Origin: Lachnospiraceae bacterium
GTDB lineage: Bacteria; Bacillota; Clostridia; Lachnospirales; Lachnospiraceae
Direction: 5' to 3'
Assembly (NCBI GenBank): GCA_910574965.1
Contig: CAJTDB010000007.1
Coordinates: 1 to 64,000, forward strand
Length of the DNA: 64,000 nt
Shown piece by piece: positions 7,638-15,821 of the stretch; position 1 is the stretch's first letter, and each line of letters opens with the position of its first letter. The notes below the pieces were generated by a model. It saw only the letters and a program-made list of their open reading frames with translations, had not been told where the DNA came from and ran no database searches. A program made the translations under genes and the position numbers.

Positions 7638-9081
7638 CTTCCTCTCTCCTTTCATTTTTCATCATCACCGACAGGATGAACACCCTGCCGTTTACCTTAA
7701 AATCTACCGCCCCCTGGTACTTCTCCGCCGTGCTTTTGATGTTGACCAGCCCTATACCGTGGGATTTCCTATCCGCCTTATCCGTTACCGGGAACTCCTC
7801 CTTCGCCTTAAGCACCAGCCGCCCGTCAAAACTGTTCTCCACTTTCAGGATGAGCAGGTTCCCTTTCTGCAGGGAGCTTATGCGGATAAAGGCATCCGCC
7901 CCCGGTTCTTTCGCTTTCAGCTTCCGGCAGGCTTCAATCGCATTATCCACCGCATTCCCCAGGATGACTCCTATGTCATAGCTGTGTATCTGAATCCCCT
8001 GCGGGAGCAGCAGCTTATCCGCATCCATCCTTAAGTCAGGCATACCCCGCACCGCCTCATGGTATTTCATGTTGAGCAGGGTATCCACCACCGTGTTCCC
8101 CGTCCTGAACCGCACTTCCAGCTTTTCAAGCCCTTTGTTCAGCTCCGACAGGTACTCCTGCAGCTCTCCGTCCCCATCCCCTGCGGAAAGGCGCTGGATG
8201 ACGGCAAGGGTGTTCTTCATGTCATGCTTCATGCCCCGTATGCCGGAATAGATGCGCTCCATCTCCTCCATGTGTTCCTGCAGGCTGCTTATCTGGTTTT
8301 CGAGGACGATCCTGCCGCTCTTTTCCCTGTTCCAGCAGACCATGTCCTGGAACAGCTTCACCCCGTAAAGGATGGAGAGCAGCGACAGGAACAGGATTGC
8401 GGGAATCACGATGACGAGGATCGGATACCTGTCATACAGCATTTTGGGGATGCCGTCCTCCAGCGTGATCATGATGATACGCAGGAGCATACAGATCATC
8501 ATGCCAACCGCTGACGGGGCCAGGATGAACAGCAGCTCCGTCCTGCTGATAAAATAATCCTTTTCCCGGAAATCCCGCACGATCTTCCTCAGTGAAAAAT
8601 ACAGCAGCAAAGCAATACAGGCATACAGGATAAGCAGTGTTATGACCACACCAGCTTTTGCCGCTATGCCGAAGGCTTTTTCCGATGCGAACATCCTTCT
8701 CCCCGCACACCAGTTAATGACGTCAAGTGACCATCCGTCCATTGCATTCAATGATATGGCCGCCGTATATTTGCTGATATCCAACAGCGCCTGGAACGAG
8801 ACTACAAGGAAAACCGTGATGAGGCGCAACGCCTTATAAAAACACAGGGCAAGGGCTGACAGAATACAGAGCGACAATGCCAGCGTTCCTATTGTCGATT
8901 TAGAATTTTCATATCCCGGCGGGGAACACCACACCACGGCTGTCCGCAGAGCCACATACAAGCCCGCCACATACAACCCGTTCCATCTGCCCTTCATCCT
9001 TGTTTCCAGAAAGCTACCCAAAAAATACTGCAGGCAGTACCCCTGGAACACCGTCAGCGCCGCATATAACACATCCGCCAT
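7615..9081 (-). CDS. GHKL-domain sensor histidine kinase (AgrC-like)
   Basis: The N-terminal ~250 residues contain about six hydrophobic segments. A dimerization helix with the phospho-accepting motif MKHDMKN (His near residue 290) follows. The GHKL ATPase domain has the N-box GNAVDNAIEAC and the G-box HGIGLVNIKST. This is the AgrC/ComD class of peptide-sensing kinases, usually paired with LytTR regulators. The response regulator stop and this ATG are joined as TAAGATG, so translation is coupled; a GTG at 9099 is an alternative start. No agrD/agrB-like peptide gene is visible nearby, so the signal is unknown. Confidence 0.85.
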   Translation of the reverse strand: MADVLYAALTVFQGYCLQYFLGSFLETRMKGRWNGLYVAGLYVALRTAVVWCSPPGYENSKSTIGTLALSLCILSALALCFYKALRLITVFLVVSFQALLDISKYTAAISLNAMDGWSLDVINWCAGRRMFASEKAFGIAAKAGVVITLLILYACIALLLYFSLRKIVRDFREKDYFISRTELLFILAPSAVGMMICMLLRIIMITLEDGIPKMLYDRYPILVIVIPAILFLSLLSILYGVKLFQDMVCWNREKSGRIVLENQISSLQEHMEEMERIYSGIRGMKHDMKNTLAVIQRLSAGDGDGELQEYLSELNKGLEKLEVRFRTGNTVVDTLLNMKYHEAVRGMPDLRMDADKLLLPQGIQIHSYDIGVILGNAVDNAIEACRKLKAKEPGADAFIRISSLQKGNLLILKVENSFDGRLVLKAKEEFPVTDKADRKSHGIGLVNIKSTAEKYQGAVDFKVNGRVFILSVMMKNERREEDGFRSDR

Positions 9082-9082
9082 C

Positions 9083-9787
9083 TTAAACACTGGACACACC
9101 CCCGTTCTGCAGGTGCCACATATAGGCTTTCACAAACTCCCCATACTTCTTTTTCGTCAGATACACCCTGTCGCCGTTCGTAAGCGTAATGCTCTCGCTG
9201 TCATATTCCGTGATGCAGTCCATGTTCACGATGTACGCACGGTGGCAGCGGTAGAATTCATCCCCAAGCTGCGCCTCCAGCTCATCCATCGCCGCATAGA
9301 TCTCTATGGCCTGCGCCGCCCCTGTGATGTGTATCTCCACCTTCTTCGCCCTGCTCTCGATATACAGGATTTCGGACTGGTCAAGGGTAAGGTTCCGCGA
9401 CTTGATGAACAGCACACGGCGCTCCTTCTTCTTTGCGGCCTCCCGCACCGCCCTTGCCAGCACCTCCGCAAATTTATCCTCGTCTATGGGCTTTAGCAGG
9501 TACTGGAACGCATAAAGGTCAAATGCGTCAAACACATAGTCCTTGATGCCCGTAACGAACACCAGCACGGTATCCGCCTGCTTTTCCCGCAGGCCCCTTG
9601 CCGTCTCTATGCCGTTCATGCCCTCCATCTGTATGTCAAGGAAAACGATGTCAAACCGCTTCCCCGATGCAAGCAGTTCCCCGCCCGTGGCATAGGCTTC
9701 TATGCGGCTCTCCGGCTGCCGTTCCTCCACCAGCCCGCATATATGCTCCCTGATCGCTTTCTCGTCATCCACAACTGCAATATCCAA
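9083..9787 (-). CDS. LytTR-family response regulator, UUG start
   Basis: Receiver domain residues 1-120 (acidic pocket near VVDDE, phospho-acceptor Asp51 in FLDIQM, Lys in LLKPID), then a LytTR DNA-binding domain (about 130-230, FYRCHRAYIVNM and the tail VYLTKKKYGEF). The start is UUG behind GAGGTGA. LytTR proteins bind pairs of 9-bp direct repeats; a candidate pair lies 70-100 bp upstream, suggesting autoregulation. It forms a two-component system with the GHKL kinase. Confidence 0.85.
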   Translation of the reverse strand: MDIAVVDDEKAIREHICGLVEERQPESRIEAYATGGELLASGKRFDIVFLDIQMEGMNGIETARGLREKQADTVLVFVTGIKDYVFDAFDLYAFQYLLKPIDEDKFAEVLARAVREAAKKKERRVLFIKSRNLTLDQSEILYIESRAKKVEIHITGAAQAIEIYAAMDELEAQLGDEFYRCHRAYIVNMDCITEYDSESITLTNGDRVYLTKKKYGEFVKAYMWHLQNGGVSSV

Positions 9788-9857
9788 AATCCATCACCTC
9801 AATCCATATAGGCATTCACTTCTTATATCGGCAGAAATTTTCCGTTTTTCGGGCGGA

Positions 9858-9889
9858 GGGAACGAAACGACTACTTTTCGGGAACGAAA
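9858..9889 (-). promoter_or_regulatory. Candidate LytTR operator (direct repeat)
   Basis: GGGAACGAAA occurs at 9858-9867 and again at 9880-9889. The 22-bp phase is about two helical turns, as LytTR dimers require. It lies upstream of the LytTR response regulator. An outer TATATCGG (about 9834) and CCGATATA (about 9949) form a wider inverted pair. Confidence 0.55.
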
Positions 9890-10023
9890 GGCAGAAATGC
9901 AATGAAAAAATCCCAAAATCAGCCCTAAAGTTTTTCGCCATTCGTCCGATATAGGGGAAACGCAAACCGCCGTGTAAGCATATTAACTCTGATTCCCCCG
10001 CTTTCCAAGCGGTTTTCTAAATA

Positions 10024-10050
10024 GGAAAAAGGGCCTGTGAGCCCTTTCCT
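10024..10050 (-). terminator. Terminator of the amidohydrolase gene
   Basis: On the minus strand, AAAGGGC-TCACAG-GCCCTTTTT forms a stem with a T-run, 10 bp past the stop at 10060. Confidence 0.8.
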
Positions 10051-10059
10051 CATTTCTCC

Positions 10060-10860
10060 TTAGTGCAGTTTCAGTAACCGGGATATGTTTTCCTCCAATG
10101 CCATTTCCGTTGTCCGCTTGTCCGGGCTTACAAATTCGATGAGCTGCCTGTATAAATATGGTTCCCCGTAAGGTGCATCTGAACTGTACAGGCATCTTTC
10201 CGGCAGTTCGGCCAATGCCATTTTTGTGGCAATGGAGGCAAAAGCCGCCGAAAGGTCTAAGTATACATTCCCATGCCCTTTCGCAAATTTTATGACCTCC
10301 ATCCAGTTTGAGCCGCCCAAATGTCCGAAAATAACGGGAATGCCGGGATATTTTTCACATAAGGCCATCAGAAGTTTTATCCCGTCCATCGTGACCGGGT
10401 GGAAGGTATGCACCCAGACTGGATAAATCTTTGTAGCCATCAATGCCTGAAATACAGTGTCCAACTGCATGATCTGCTGCTCGTTTCCGGGCGTAAACTC
10501 CCCGATTCCATACAGTGAATTGGAAGTAATCTGTGCATCAATCCATTCTTCCGTTTCCTCCAGCCCCATCCCTAAAGGAACGGAGCCGAATCCCAAAAAG
10601 CGTTCCGGGTATTCCCTTACTGCCCCCACAACTTCCGAGATGTTCTTTTTCAGGCGGCGGATGTTATCCTCCTTACTGTTGGCTCCTGCCAGAATCTTAT
10701 TCAAAGCTGCCATTTCTTCTTCCAGCTCCTTCAATGTCCCGGCTTTCTCCGGGTGCGGCGCGGTGCAGAATAATACCGTCTTATCCACTCCCGCCGCATC
10801 CATTTTATCCAACTGCATTTTCACGGGAAACATGATATGTTCGTGGCTGTCTATCACCAT
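10060..10860 (-). CDS. Amidohydrolase-2 family metal-dependent hydrolase
   Basis: This 266-residue TIM-barrel enzyme has the family metal ligands: DSHEHI at the N-terminus, VHTFHP mid-protein, VIFGHLGG and the late Asp in YSSDAPYG. Relatives include decarboxylases and lactone or amide hydrolases; the substrate cannot be told. The start follows AAGGAGG. It is divergent from HxlR gene 2 with a 125-bp shared control region, so that regulator is the likely controller. A terminator follows directly. Confidence 0.8.
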   Translation of the reverse strand: MVIDSHEHIMFPVKMQLDKMDAAGVDKTVLFCTAPHPEKAGTLKELEEEMAALNKILAGANSKEDNIRRLKKNISEVVGAVREYPERFLGFGSVPLGMGLEETEEWIDAQITSNSLYGIGEFTPGNEQQIMQLDTVFQALMATKIYPVWVHTFHPVTMDGIKLLMALCEKYPGIPVIFGHLGGSNWMEVIKFAKGHGNVYLDLSAAFASIATKMALAELPERCLYSSDAPYGEPYLYRQLIEFVSPDKRTTEMALEENISRLLKLH

Positions 10861-10985
10861 TTTCAGAACCTCCTTGACAATTTTGGTATATTGACGTTAG
10901 CATTAAGGATAGCTAAAATCAAGTACGCACTTTTTTGAAATAAGGTTTCCTTTTTGAAACCGTGCGTGGAAAGGGGCAATACATA

Positions 10986-11318
10986 ATGGCAAAGGTGCAG
11001 GCAGTGGATGATCAGTGCCCGGTTGAGCTTGGGCTGAACATCCTGAGCGGAAAATGGAAACTGAAAATATTATGGCATCTCTCCAAAGGCACAATCCGTT
11101 TTAATGAATTGCAGCGGCTCTTAGGCCGCATCACCACCAAGACGCTGACGGAACAGCTCCGGGAACTGGAGGAACAGGGAATCATCCTGAGAACCGTTTT
11201 CCCGGAAGTCCCTCCGAGGGTTGAATATTCACTTAGCGAAATAGGCTGCACCCTGAAACCGATTTTAGGTGAGCTGTGTGAATGGGGAAAGACCTATCAG
11301 AAATATCGACAGCAATAA
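10986..11318 (+). CDS. HxlR-family winged-helix regulator 2
   Basis: About 110 residues with Cys in DDQCPVELGL, then LSGKWKLKILWHL, the recognition helix ITTKTLTEQLRELEEQG and the wing PPRVEYSLSE. The N-terminal Cys followed by Pro is typical of HxlR proteins that sense electrophiles or thiol state. ATG at 10986 has AAAGGGG upstream. The shared gap with the amidohydrolase gene contains an ACGCAC/GTGCGT inverted pair around 10922-10968, a possible operator. Confidence 0.85.
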   Translation: MAKVQAVDDQCPVELGLNILSGKWKLKILWHLSKGTIRFNELQRLLGRITTKTLTEQLRELEEQGIILRTVFPEVPPRVEYSLSEIGCTLKPILGELCEWGKTYQKYRQQ

Positions 11319-11403
11319 AGGTAGTCCGATGATAGCTAAAACAGCACAATCTCTCCCTTCATATATTTACCCATACTATCATTCTGAAACCTGCAGGTGA
11401 TTC

Positions 11404-12054
11404 CTATATAACACCATTCAAAGAAAGGATCAGTAAAATGCAGGTGATGATGACCGCCCCGAAAAACAGCCACAAACCAACCGGCTTTTTATTCTGCTCC
11501 ACGGCAGACTCCGACAGATACCCCATCCTGCGCAGTGCCGTAGTGATTGGTTTATAAAGCAGGAATGTGAATCCCGCGTTCAGCCCGGATTTTAACAGAT
11601 TGAACGGAAGGAATGCCGGGATCAGCAGCTTTGCAACCGCTTCACGGGGATATCCCATGTAAATAGGGGCTATCAGATAATTCCACAGCATCATCACAAG
11701 CACCATTGCCACGCTTCCGGCCAGCAACCCTGTGACGGCTCCCTTCAATGTCCGCTTTTTCTTATAGATGACCGCCGCCGTACAGGCAAAGGAACACGAT
11801 GACACAATGTTCATAATGCACCCAAGAATCCCGTTTTCACTGATCGTCACCATCTCTATCAGCGAAACAATCACGGATACGGTAAAGGATGTCAGCGGCC
11901 CCCATATCAGCCCGCCCAGCGTGATGATGATGTCCTTCGGGTCATATTTCAGAAAAAGCACCACCGGGATGCGCCCTACCACCACTACCACATACGCTAT
12001 TGCCGCAAGCATGGCAGTTGTCGTTATTTTCTTTGTATTGTTGTTCATATACAT
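11404..12054 (-). CDS. ribU: Riboflavin ECF transporter S-component
   Basis: About 216 residues with six hydrophobic segments. The pattern TTAMLAAIAYVVVVVGRIPV, FLKYDPKDIIITLGGLIWGPL and the late LKSGLNAGFTFLLYKP is that of RibU. RibU binds riboflavin outside the cell and uses the shared EcfAA'T module, not encoded here, for uptake. The start at 12054 has GGAAGGGAG in front. An FMN riboswitch and terminator precede it, which strongly supports the substrate. No terminator was clear downstream. Confidence 0.9.
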   Translation of the reverse strand: MYMNNNTKKITTTAMLAAIAYVVVVVGRIPVVLFLKYDPKDIIITLGGLIWGPLTSFTVSVIVSLIEMVTISENGILGCIMNIVSSCSFACTAAVIYKKKRTLKGAVTGLLAGSVAMVLVMMLWNYLIAPIYMGYPREAVAKLLIPAFLPFNLLKSGLNAGFTFLLYKPITTALRRMGYLSESAVEQNKKPVGLWLFFGAVIITCILLILSLNGVI

Positions 12055-12069
12055 TTTCTCCCTTCCGTA

Positions 12070-12108
12070 AAATAAAACAGGCACCCAAATCTTGTATTCA
12101 GGTGCCAA
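12070..12108 (-). terminator. Expression-platform terminator of the FMN riboswitch
   Basis: On the minus strand, GGCACC..GGGTGCC forms a stem followed by TGTTTTATTTT, between the FMN aptamer and the ribU start. FMN binding is expected to favour this terminator and shut off ribU. Confidence 0.75.
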
Positions 12109-12167
12109 ATAATTGCAGACAGCACACACCATACGAAAAACACCTATCTTTCGTACCATGCGGCCTT

Positions 12168-12302
12168 ATCTTCTTCTATCCAGACTATACTGTTGGTTTT
12201 GGAATCTCACCAAATCCTGACTTGGACGCCTGCCAAGTCCTGCGTTTTCACGCTCGCGGACTATACCGCCAATCGGGAATCTCACCCTGCCCTGAAGATA
12301 CC
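12168..12302 (-). promoter_or_regulatory. FMN riboswitch (RFN element)
   Basis: Conserved RFN pieces are present in order on the minus strand: ATCTTCAGGGCAGGGTGA, ATTCCCGA, GGCGGTATAGTCCGCGAGC, GATTTGGTGAGATTCCAAA, ACAGTATAGTCTGGAT and GAAGAAGAT. The aptamer begins about 22 bp after the nitroreductase stop with no terminator between, so nitroreductase read-through may feed it. Confidence 0.95.
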
Positions 12303-12324
12303 AATATTAAGTTGTAAAAACTGT

Positions 12325-12843
12325 CTATACCGTTTCGTAAGATACCAGTTCTTCCACTGGGATTCTGGTCTGTGAGTGGCGTTCCGGGTCTGCCGCTTCC
12401 TCATCTGAATATCCGACTGCAAGGATATTGACCGGCTCCAGATTATCCGGCAGCGCGAACTCCCTGCGTATCACATCCGGCTTGAAATAGCATATCCACA
12501 CGGAGCCAAGGCCTAATTCCGTTGCCTGCAGCATCATGTGGTCTGTCAGTATGGATGCGTCTATATCGGTGGTCTGCTTTTTATCAAACGGGCGCACCCA
12601 TGCCTTCCCGTGATCAGCGCAGACGATGACCGCCAGCGGCGCTCCGTAAAGGTTCGCCCCTTTCCCAATCTTCGCAAGCCCCTCACTGCTCTGGACGACG
12701 ATCAGGCGGACGGGCTGGAGGTTGGCCGCTGTCGGTGCAACATGGGCGGCCTCCAGAATCTTTTGCAGCTTTTCTTCCTCCACTTTCTTGTCCTTATAGC
12801 TCCGAACGGAATAACGCTTCTTTGCAATTTCGATAAAATCCAT
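12325..12843 (-). CDS. Nitroreductase-family flavoprotein
   Basis: 172 residues with the FMN-binding start KKRYSVRSYKDK, the helix EAAHVAPTAANLQPVR and the ending VNILAVGYSDEEA. Such enzymes use FMN and NAD(P)H to reduce nitro compounds, quinones or similar. The protein is on the short side and may dimerize to form the site. It is divergent from HxlR gene 3, a common pairing. The FMN riboswitch and ribU lie just downstream, so flavin enzyme and riboflavin uptake may be co-expressed. Confidence 0.85.
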   Translation of the reverse strand: MDFIEIAKKRYSVRSYKDKKVEEEKLQKILEAAHVAPTAANLQPVRLIVVQSSEGLAKIGKGANLYGAPLAVIVCADHGKAWVRPFDKKQTTDIDASILTDHMMLQATELGLGSVWICYFKPDVIRREFALPDNLEPVNILAVGYSDEEAADPERHSQTRIPVEELVSYETV

Positions 12844-12936
12844 AGTGGCAAATCCTCTCTTTCTATTGTATACTGAACGTGTTGGTTAACCGTTGACCTA
12901 AATTTTAGCAGGATACCGAAATTCCGCAAGAATGCA

Positions 12937-12962
12937 CTTTTGGGGTAGATACTTCCCAAAAG
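12937..12962. promoter_or_regulatory. Candidate HxlR operator
   Basis: An inverted repeat, CTTTTGGGG then CCCAAAAG about 9 bp later, lies between the divergent nitroreductase and HxlR gene 3. Related motifs occur at 14084-14097 and 16388-16410. Confidence 0.5.
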
Positions 12963-12992
12963 GGTAGCTATAAAAAGGAGAGGATACAGACA

Positions 12993-13361
12993 ATGGAATA
13001 TTCAAAAGACCAGTTCAACTGCCCGGTTGAGGCCACGCTGTTTTTGATTGGCGGGAAATACAAACCCCTCATCCTCTGGTATCTGATAGAAAAACCGCTC
13101 CACTACATGGAGCTGCAACGTATGATCCCGAAAGCGACACCAAAAATGCTGTCGCAGCAGTTACATGATTTGGAAGAATGCGGGATGCTGCACCGGGAGG
13201 TCATCCCGGACAAGCCGCCCAGGACGCTGTACTCCCTCACCTCATTTGGACGCAGCATCATCCCTGTACTGAATGCCATGTGCGATTGGGGCGCAGGCTT
13301 TTTGGATGGGCTGGACATCCAGCCGCCATGCTGCACAAAAAAATCAGCAGGAGAACCCTGA
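12993..13361 (+). CDS. HxlR-family winged-helix regulator 3
   Basis: 122 residues: N-terminal Cys in DQFNCPVEATL, IGGKYKPLILWYL, recognition helix ATPKMLSQQLHDLEECG, wing PPRTLYSLTS, and an extra Cys pair near the C-terminus (IQPPCCTKK). Divergent from the nitroreductase gene. AAGGAGAGG precedes the ATG. The Cys-rich tail could add redox or metal sensing (inference). Confidence 0.85.
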   Translation: MEYSKDQFNCPVEATLFLIGGKYKPLILWYLIEKPLHYMELQRMIPKATPKMLSQQLHDLEECGMLHREVIPDKPPRTLYSLTSFGRSIIPVLNAMCDWGAGFLDGLDIQPPCCTKKSAGEP

Positions 13362-13381
13362 CTGGCTTTCCTGCTGGCTTT
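13346..13381 (+). terminator. Terminator overlapping the 3' end of HxlR gene 3
   Basis: CAGCAGGA and TCCTGCTG form a stem that begins inside the last codons of the HxlR gene and is followed by GGCTTTTC. It lies between two converging genes. Confidence 0.6.
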
Positions 13382-14029
13382 TCATAACTGTATATCCGGC
13401 TCCAATGAGAAAATCCCGTTTTCAAATATAAGCCGGGAAACTGATGCGTTCTTTACCTTCCCCAATCCGCTTAACTGCTCCGGCGCAAATAGGTGGACTA
13501 TGGTCTTAATAGCAAAGGCGTGCGTCACTATCAGTATATCGGTGTTTTCCTGCATCCCGTTCTTTTGGACGGCATCCGCAAATACGCTTTTCAGACGGCT
13601 TTCTATTGTCTGGAACGGCTCCGCCATTCCTGTCGTGTCATGTTCATAAATGGCAGCCGCCACGTCAGAAAGCCTCTCATTCAACTCGGCAAAAGAGGTT
13701 ATCCCTCCCAGCCAGTCCGATACATTCTTTACGAAAACCGCATTGTTCTCCGCCTCCATGCACCCCAGGCACCATTCCCGAAGCCTTGCGTCCTTTTTTA
13801 TTGGCACATCACTCTTTTCACCTGCTTCCAGGATCAGCTCCGCCGTCTGTACTGCTCGGAGCATATCGCTGGTATAGGCCGCATCAAAATCAATCCCCTC
13901 TAATTTTTGCCCTATGTCAGCCGCCATCTGCTTTCCTGCTTCGGTGAGCGGTGAGTCAGCCCATCCCTGCGCCCGGTCTAAGCTGTTCAAAAGCGTCTGC
14001 CCATGCCTGACTATGTAAAAACGAACCAT
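13382..14029 (-). CDS. Histidine-phosphatase (phosphoglycerate-mutase-like) protein
   Basis: About 215 residues with the RHG motif YIVRHGQT, the second block AYTSDMLRAVQTAE, an acidic REWCLGCMEAE segment where family members have REXXXG, and the late VTHAFAI. These make up the phosphohistidine active site of this superfamily. The substrate is not evident. ATG at 14029 is preferred over 14038 for the conserved start. Upstream, ACTTTTGGGGTACT (14084-14097) matches the putative HxlR operator. Confidence 0.8.
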   Translation of the reverse strand: MVRFYIVRHGQTLLNSLDRAQGWADSPLTEAGKQMAADIGQKLEGIDFDAAYTSDMLRAVQTAELILEAGEKSDVPIKKDARLREWCLGCMEAENNAVFVKNVSDWLGGITSFAELNERLSDVAAAIYEHDTTGMAEPFQTIESRLKSVFADAVQKNGMQENTDILIVTHAFAIKTIVHLFAPEQLSGLGKVKNASVSRLIFENGIFSLEPDIQL

Positions 14030-14117
14030 GCCTGTCACCTCCGCTGACAGTATAAGGAATCATTGTCAAAATAGCAAGCAGTTACTTTTGGGGTACTACC
14101 TATCAAATTGGGGAGTA

Positions 14118-14238
14118 TCATTCCGTCTCCCTGAACGTGCCAGCCATTCCCCCCACAAGGCTCCACTGGCGCTGCATATAGGATTTCAGCTTTTCCGTGC
14201 TTTGCCTATATGCCTCCCGGACTGTTTCCGGAGCATAA
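14118..14238 (-). pseudogene. Conserved coding tail, copy 1
   Basis: On the minus strand this reads ETVREAYRQSTEKLK, then SYMQRQWSLVGGMAG, TFRETE and a stop. There is no start or upstream body; it follows directly after the stop of the MBL gene. A second copy at 21262-21385 is about 80% identical at DNA level. It looks like the end of a gene whose front was replaced. I do not recognize the family. Confidence 0.55.
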
Positions 14239-14240
14239 AA

Positions 14241-15119
14241 TTATGCTTTCTGCCACAGAAGCATACTGTCCTGAAATTCAGCCGTCAGTTTCCCGGTATC
14301 TTTCAGCCATGAAAGGTAAGACCGCACCGTGCTTCCAACCAGCACATACTGCTCAAAATTCATGGTAAGCCCATAGCCTTTGAACACTTCCTGTAAGATC
14401 CGCTCAAAACACATTGCCTCCCCACAAATAGATAAAATCCTTTCCGCGATGCTCTGCACCTTATCCCTGTTATAGCGGACAAGCTCCTTCACATCGGCAG
14501 AGGCATCCGCATGGGCGGGAACAAACATAGCCGCCTCCATCTGCTCCACCTTATCCAGTGTTTCCAGATATGCGCCCACGTCATAAATGAAGGAAACCGC
14601 ATATTTGTCCAGAGTTTCCCTGCTACTTAAGCAGTCCGCAAGGAACACCACATTGTCCGGCATACGGAACCCCACCATGTCAAAGAAATGCCCCGGCAAT
14701 GGTATCACCTCTATTTCCTTCGGGAAACTCTGATCTGAAAAATCCACCACATCGCTTTCCTGCGCCATCAGGAACTTATGCCGCAAATCCTTACACGGAT
14801 AACCGCCGTAAAGGAAAGACGGCTCCAGTACAGGGTACTTTGTAAAAGCCGCCTCTATGCCGCCAGAATAAACCTTGCATCCCGTCTGCCCCTGCAGGTA
14901 CTTGTTCCCGCCGATATGGTCTGCGTTGGAATGAGTATTTAGAATCGCCGCCAAATGCCAGCCGTTCTTATCCAGTATCTGCCTGACCTTCCGCCCTGCA
15001 TCCTTATCATTTCCGCTGTCAACCAGATAGACATGATCCTTGTCCGCAACATAGACGCCGATCTTCGCCGGGCAATTTATGTAATAACATTTCTCACTGA
15101 CCTGTACCAATTCATACAT
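14241..15119 (-). CDS. MBL-fold metallohydrolase
   Basis: 292 residues. Metallo-beta-lactamase fold with VYLVDSGNDKD, metal loop NTHSNADHIGGN, PLPGHFFDMVG, FLADCLSS and VPAHADAS. The usual HxHxDH reads HSNADH, so the second His is Asn; metal-site 1 may be altered. A C-terminal ~80-residue helical part resembles the winged tail of RNA- or thioester-acting members. GAGGAGGAG precedes the ATG. The XRE-cupin gene lies 15 bp upstream and probably shares the transcript. Substrate unknown. Confidence 0.8.
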   Translation of the reverse strand: MYELVQVSEKCYYINCPAKIGVYVADKDHVYLVDSGNDKDAGRKVRQILDKNGWHLAAILNTHSNADHIGGNKYLQGQTGCKVYSGGIEAAFTKYPVLEPSFLYGGYPCKDLRHKFLMAQESDVVDFSDQSFPKEIEVIPLPGHFFDMVGFRMPDNVVFLADCLSSRETLDKYAVSFIYDVGAYLETLDKVEQMEAAMFVPAHADASADVKELVRYNRDKVQSIAERILSICGEAMCFERILQEVFKGYGLTMNFEQYVLVGSTVRSYLSWLKDTGKLTAEFQDSMLLWQKA

Positions 15120-15134
15120 TTTTCGTCTCCTCCT

Positions 15135-15692
15135 CTAATTGTTTGGATAAAAGATCACATTATAGGCGGCGCAGGCTTTATCTGAAACATTGTGATATGC
15201 ATGGGAAATATCAGCCCCAAACCGTATGGACTGTTTTTCCTGCAATGTCACTTCCTTCCTGCCTATTACCATTTTCATTGTCCCATGCACCATAAAAACA
15301 TATTCCTCCACGCCTGCCACATGGGGCAGTGATTCATGGCGCACTCCCGCATCAAATTCAATATAGAACACTTCCACATTCCGCACCGGGTCAAAAGGGA
15401 ATAGAGGGTAGGCCCGCATCTCTCCGTTTTCCTTTGTAATCACATTTTCCCCACCAAGCCTGGCGACCATATATTCCGCTTCTTCCTGTTTGCAGAAAAA
15501 GGATAACGGAATTTTCAGCCCTGTTGAAATCTTCCATAATATGTTGATGGTAGGTGAGGACTGCCCACGCTCGATCTGCCCCAGCATGGGCTTGCTCACG
15601 CCAGTCAGCTCCGCAACATCATCCAGCGTAAGCTGCCTTGTGTTGCGAATCTCTTTCAGCCTCTCTCCTATCTTTAATGAAATTTGTTCCAT
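15135..15692 (-). CDS. XRE-family regulator with C-terminal cupin
   Basis: About 185 residues. Helix-turn-helix at residues 1-60 (LTLDDVAELTGVSKPMLGQIERG), then a cupin barrel (HESLPHVAGVEEYVFMVHG, ISHAYHN). Such XRE-cupin proteins sense small ligands and often control adjacent catabolic or transport genes. ATG at 15692 has AGGAGGCAGC in front. It lies directly upstream of the MBL gene on the same strand, so that gene is the likely target. Confidence 0.85.
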   Translation of the reverse strand: MEQISLKIGERLKEIRNTRQLTLDDVAELTGVSKPMLGQIERGQSSPTINILWKISTGLKIPLSFFCKQEEAEYMVARLGGENVITKENGEMRAYPLFPFDPVRNVEVFYIEFDAGVRHESLPHVAGVEEYVFMVHGTMKMVIGRKEVTLQEKQSIRFGADISHAYHNVSDKACAAYNVIFYPNN

Positions 15693-15821
15693 GCTGCCTC
15701 CTGAATATGTTTTATTATACAAAATGTATTATAACATATTCAGTTAAAAATATAAAGAAGAAAACGCTGCAATGATCCGATTCCATTTACGGCGATTCTG
15801 CTGTTCTGTCAGTGCTGTCTG

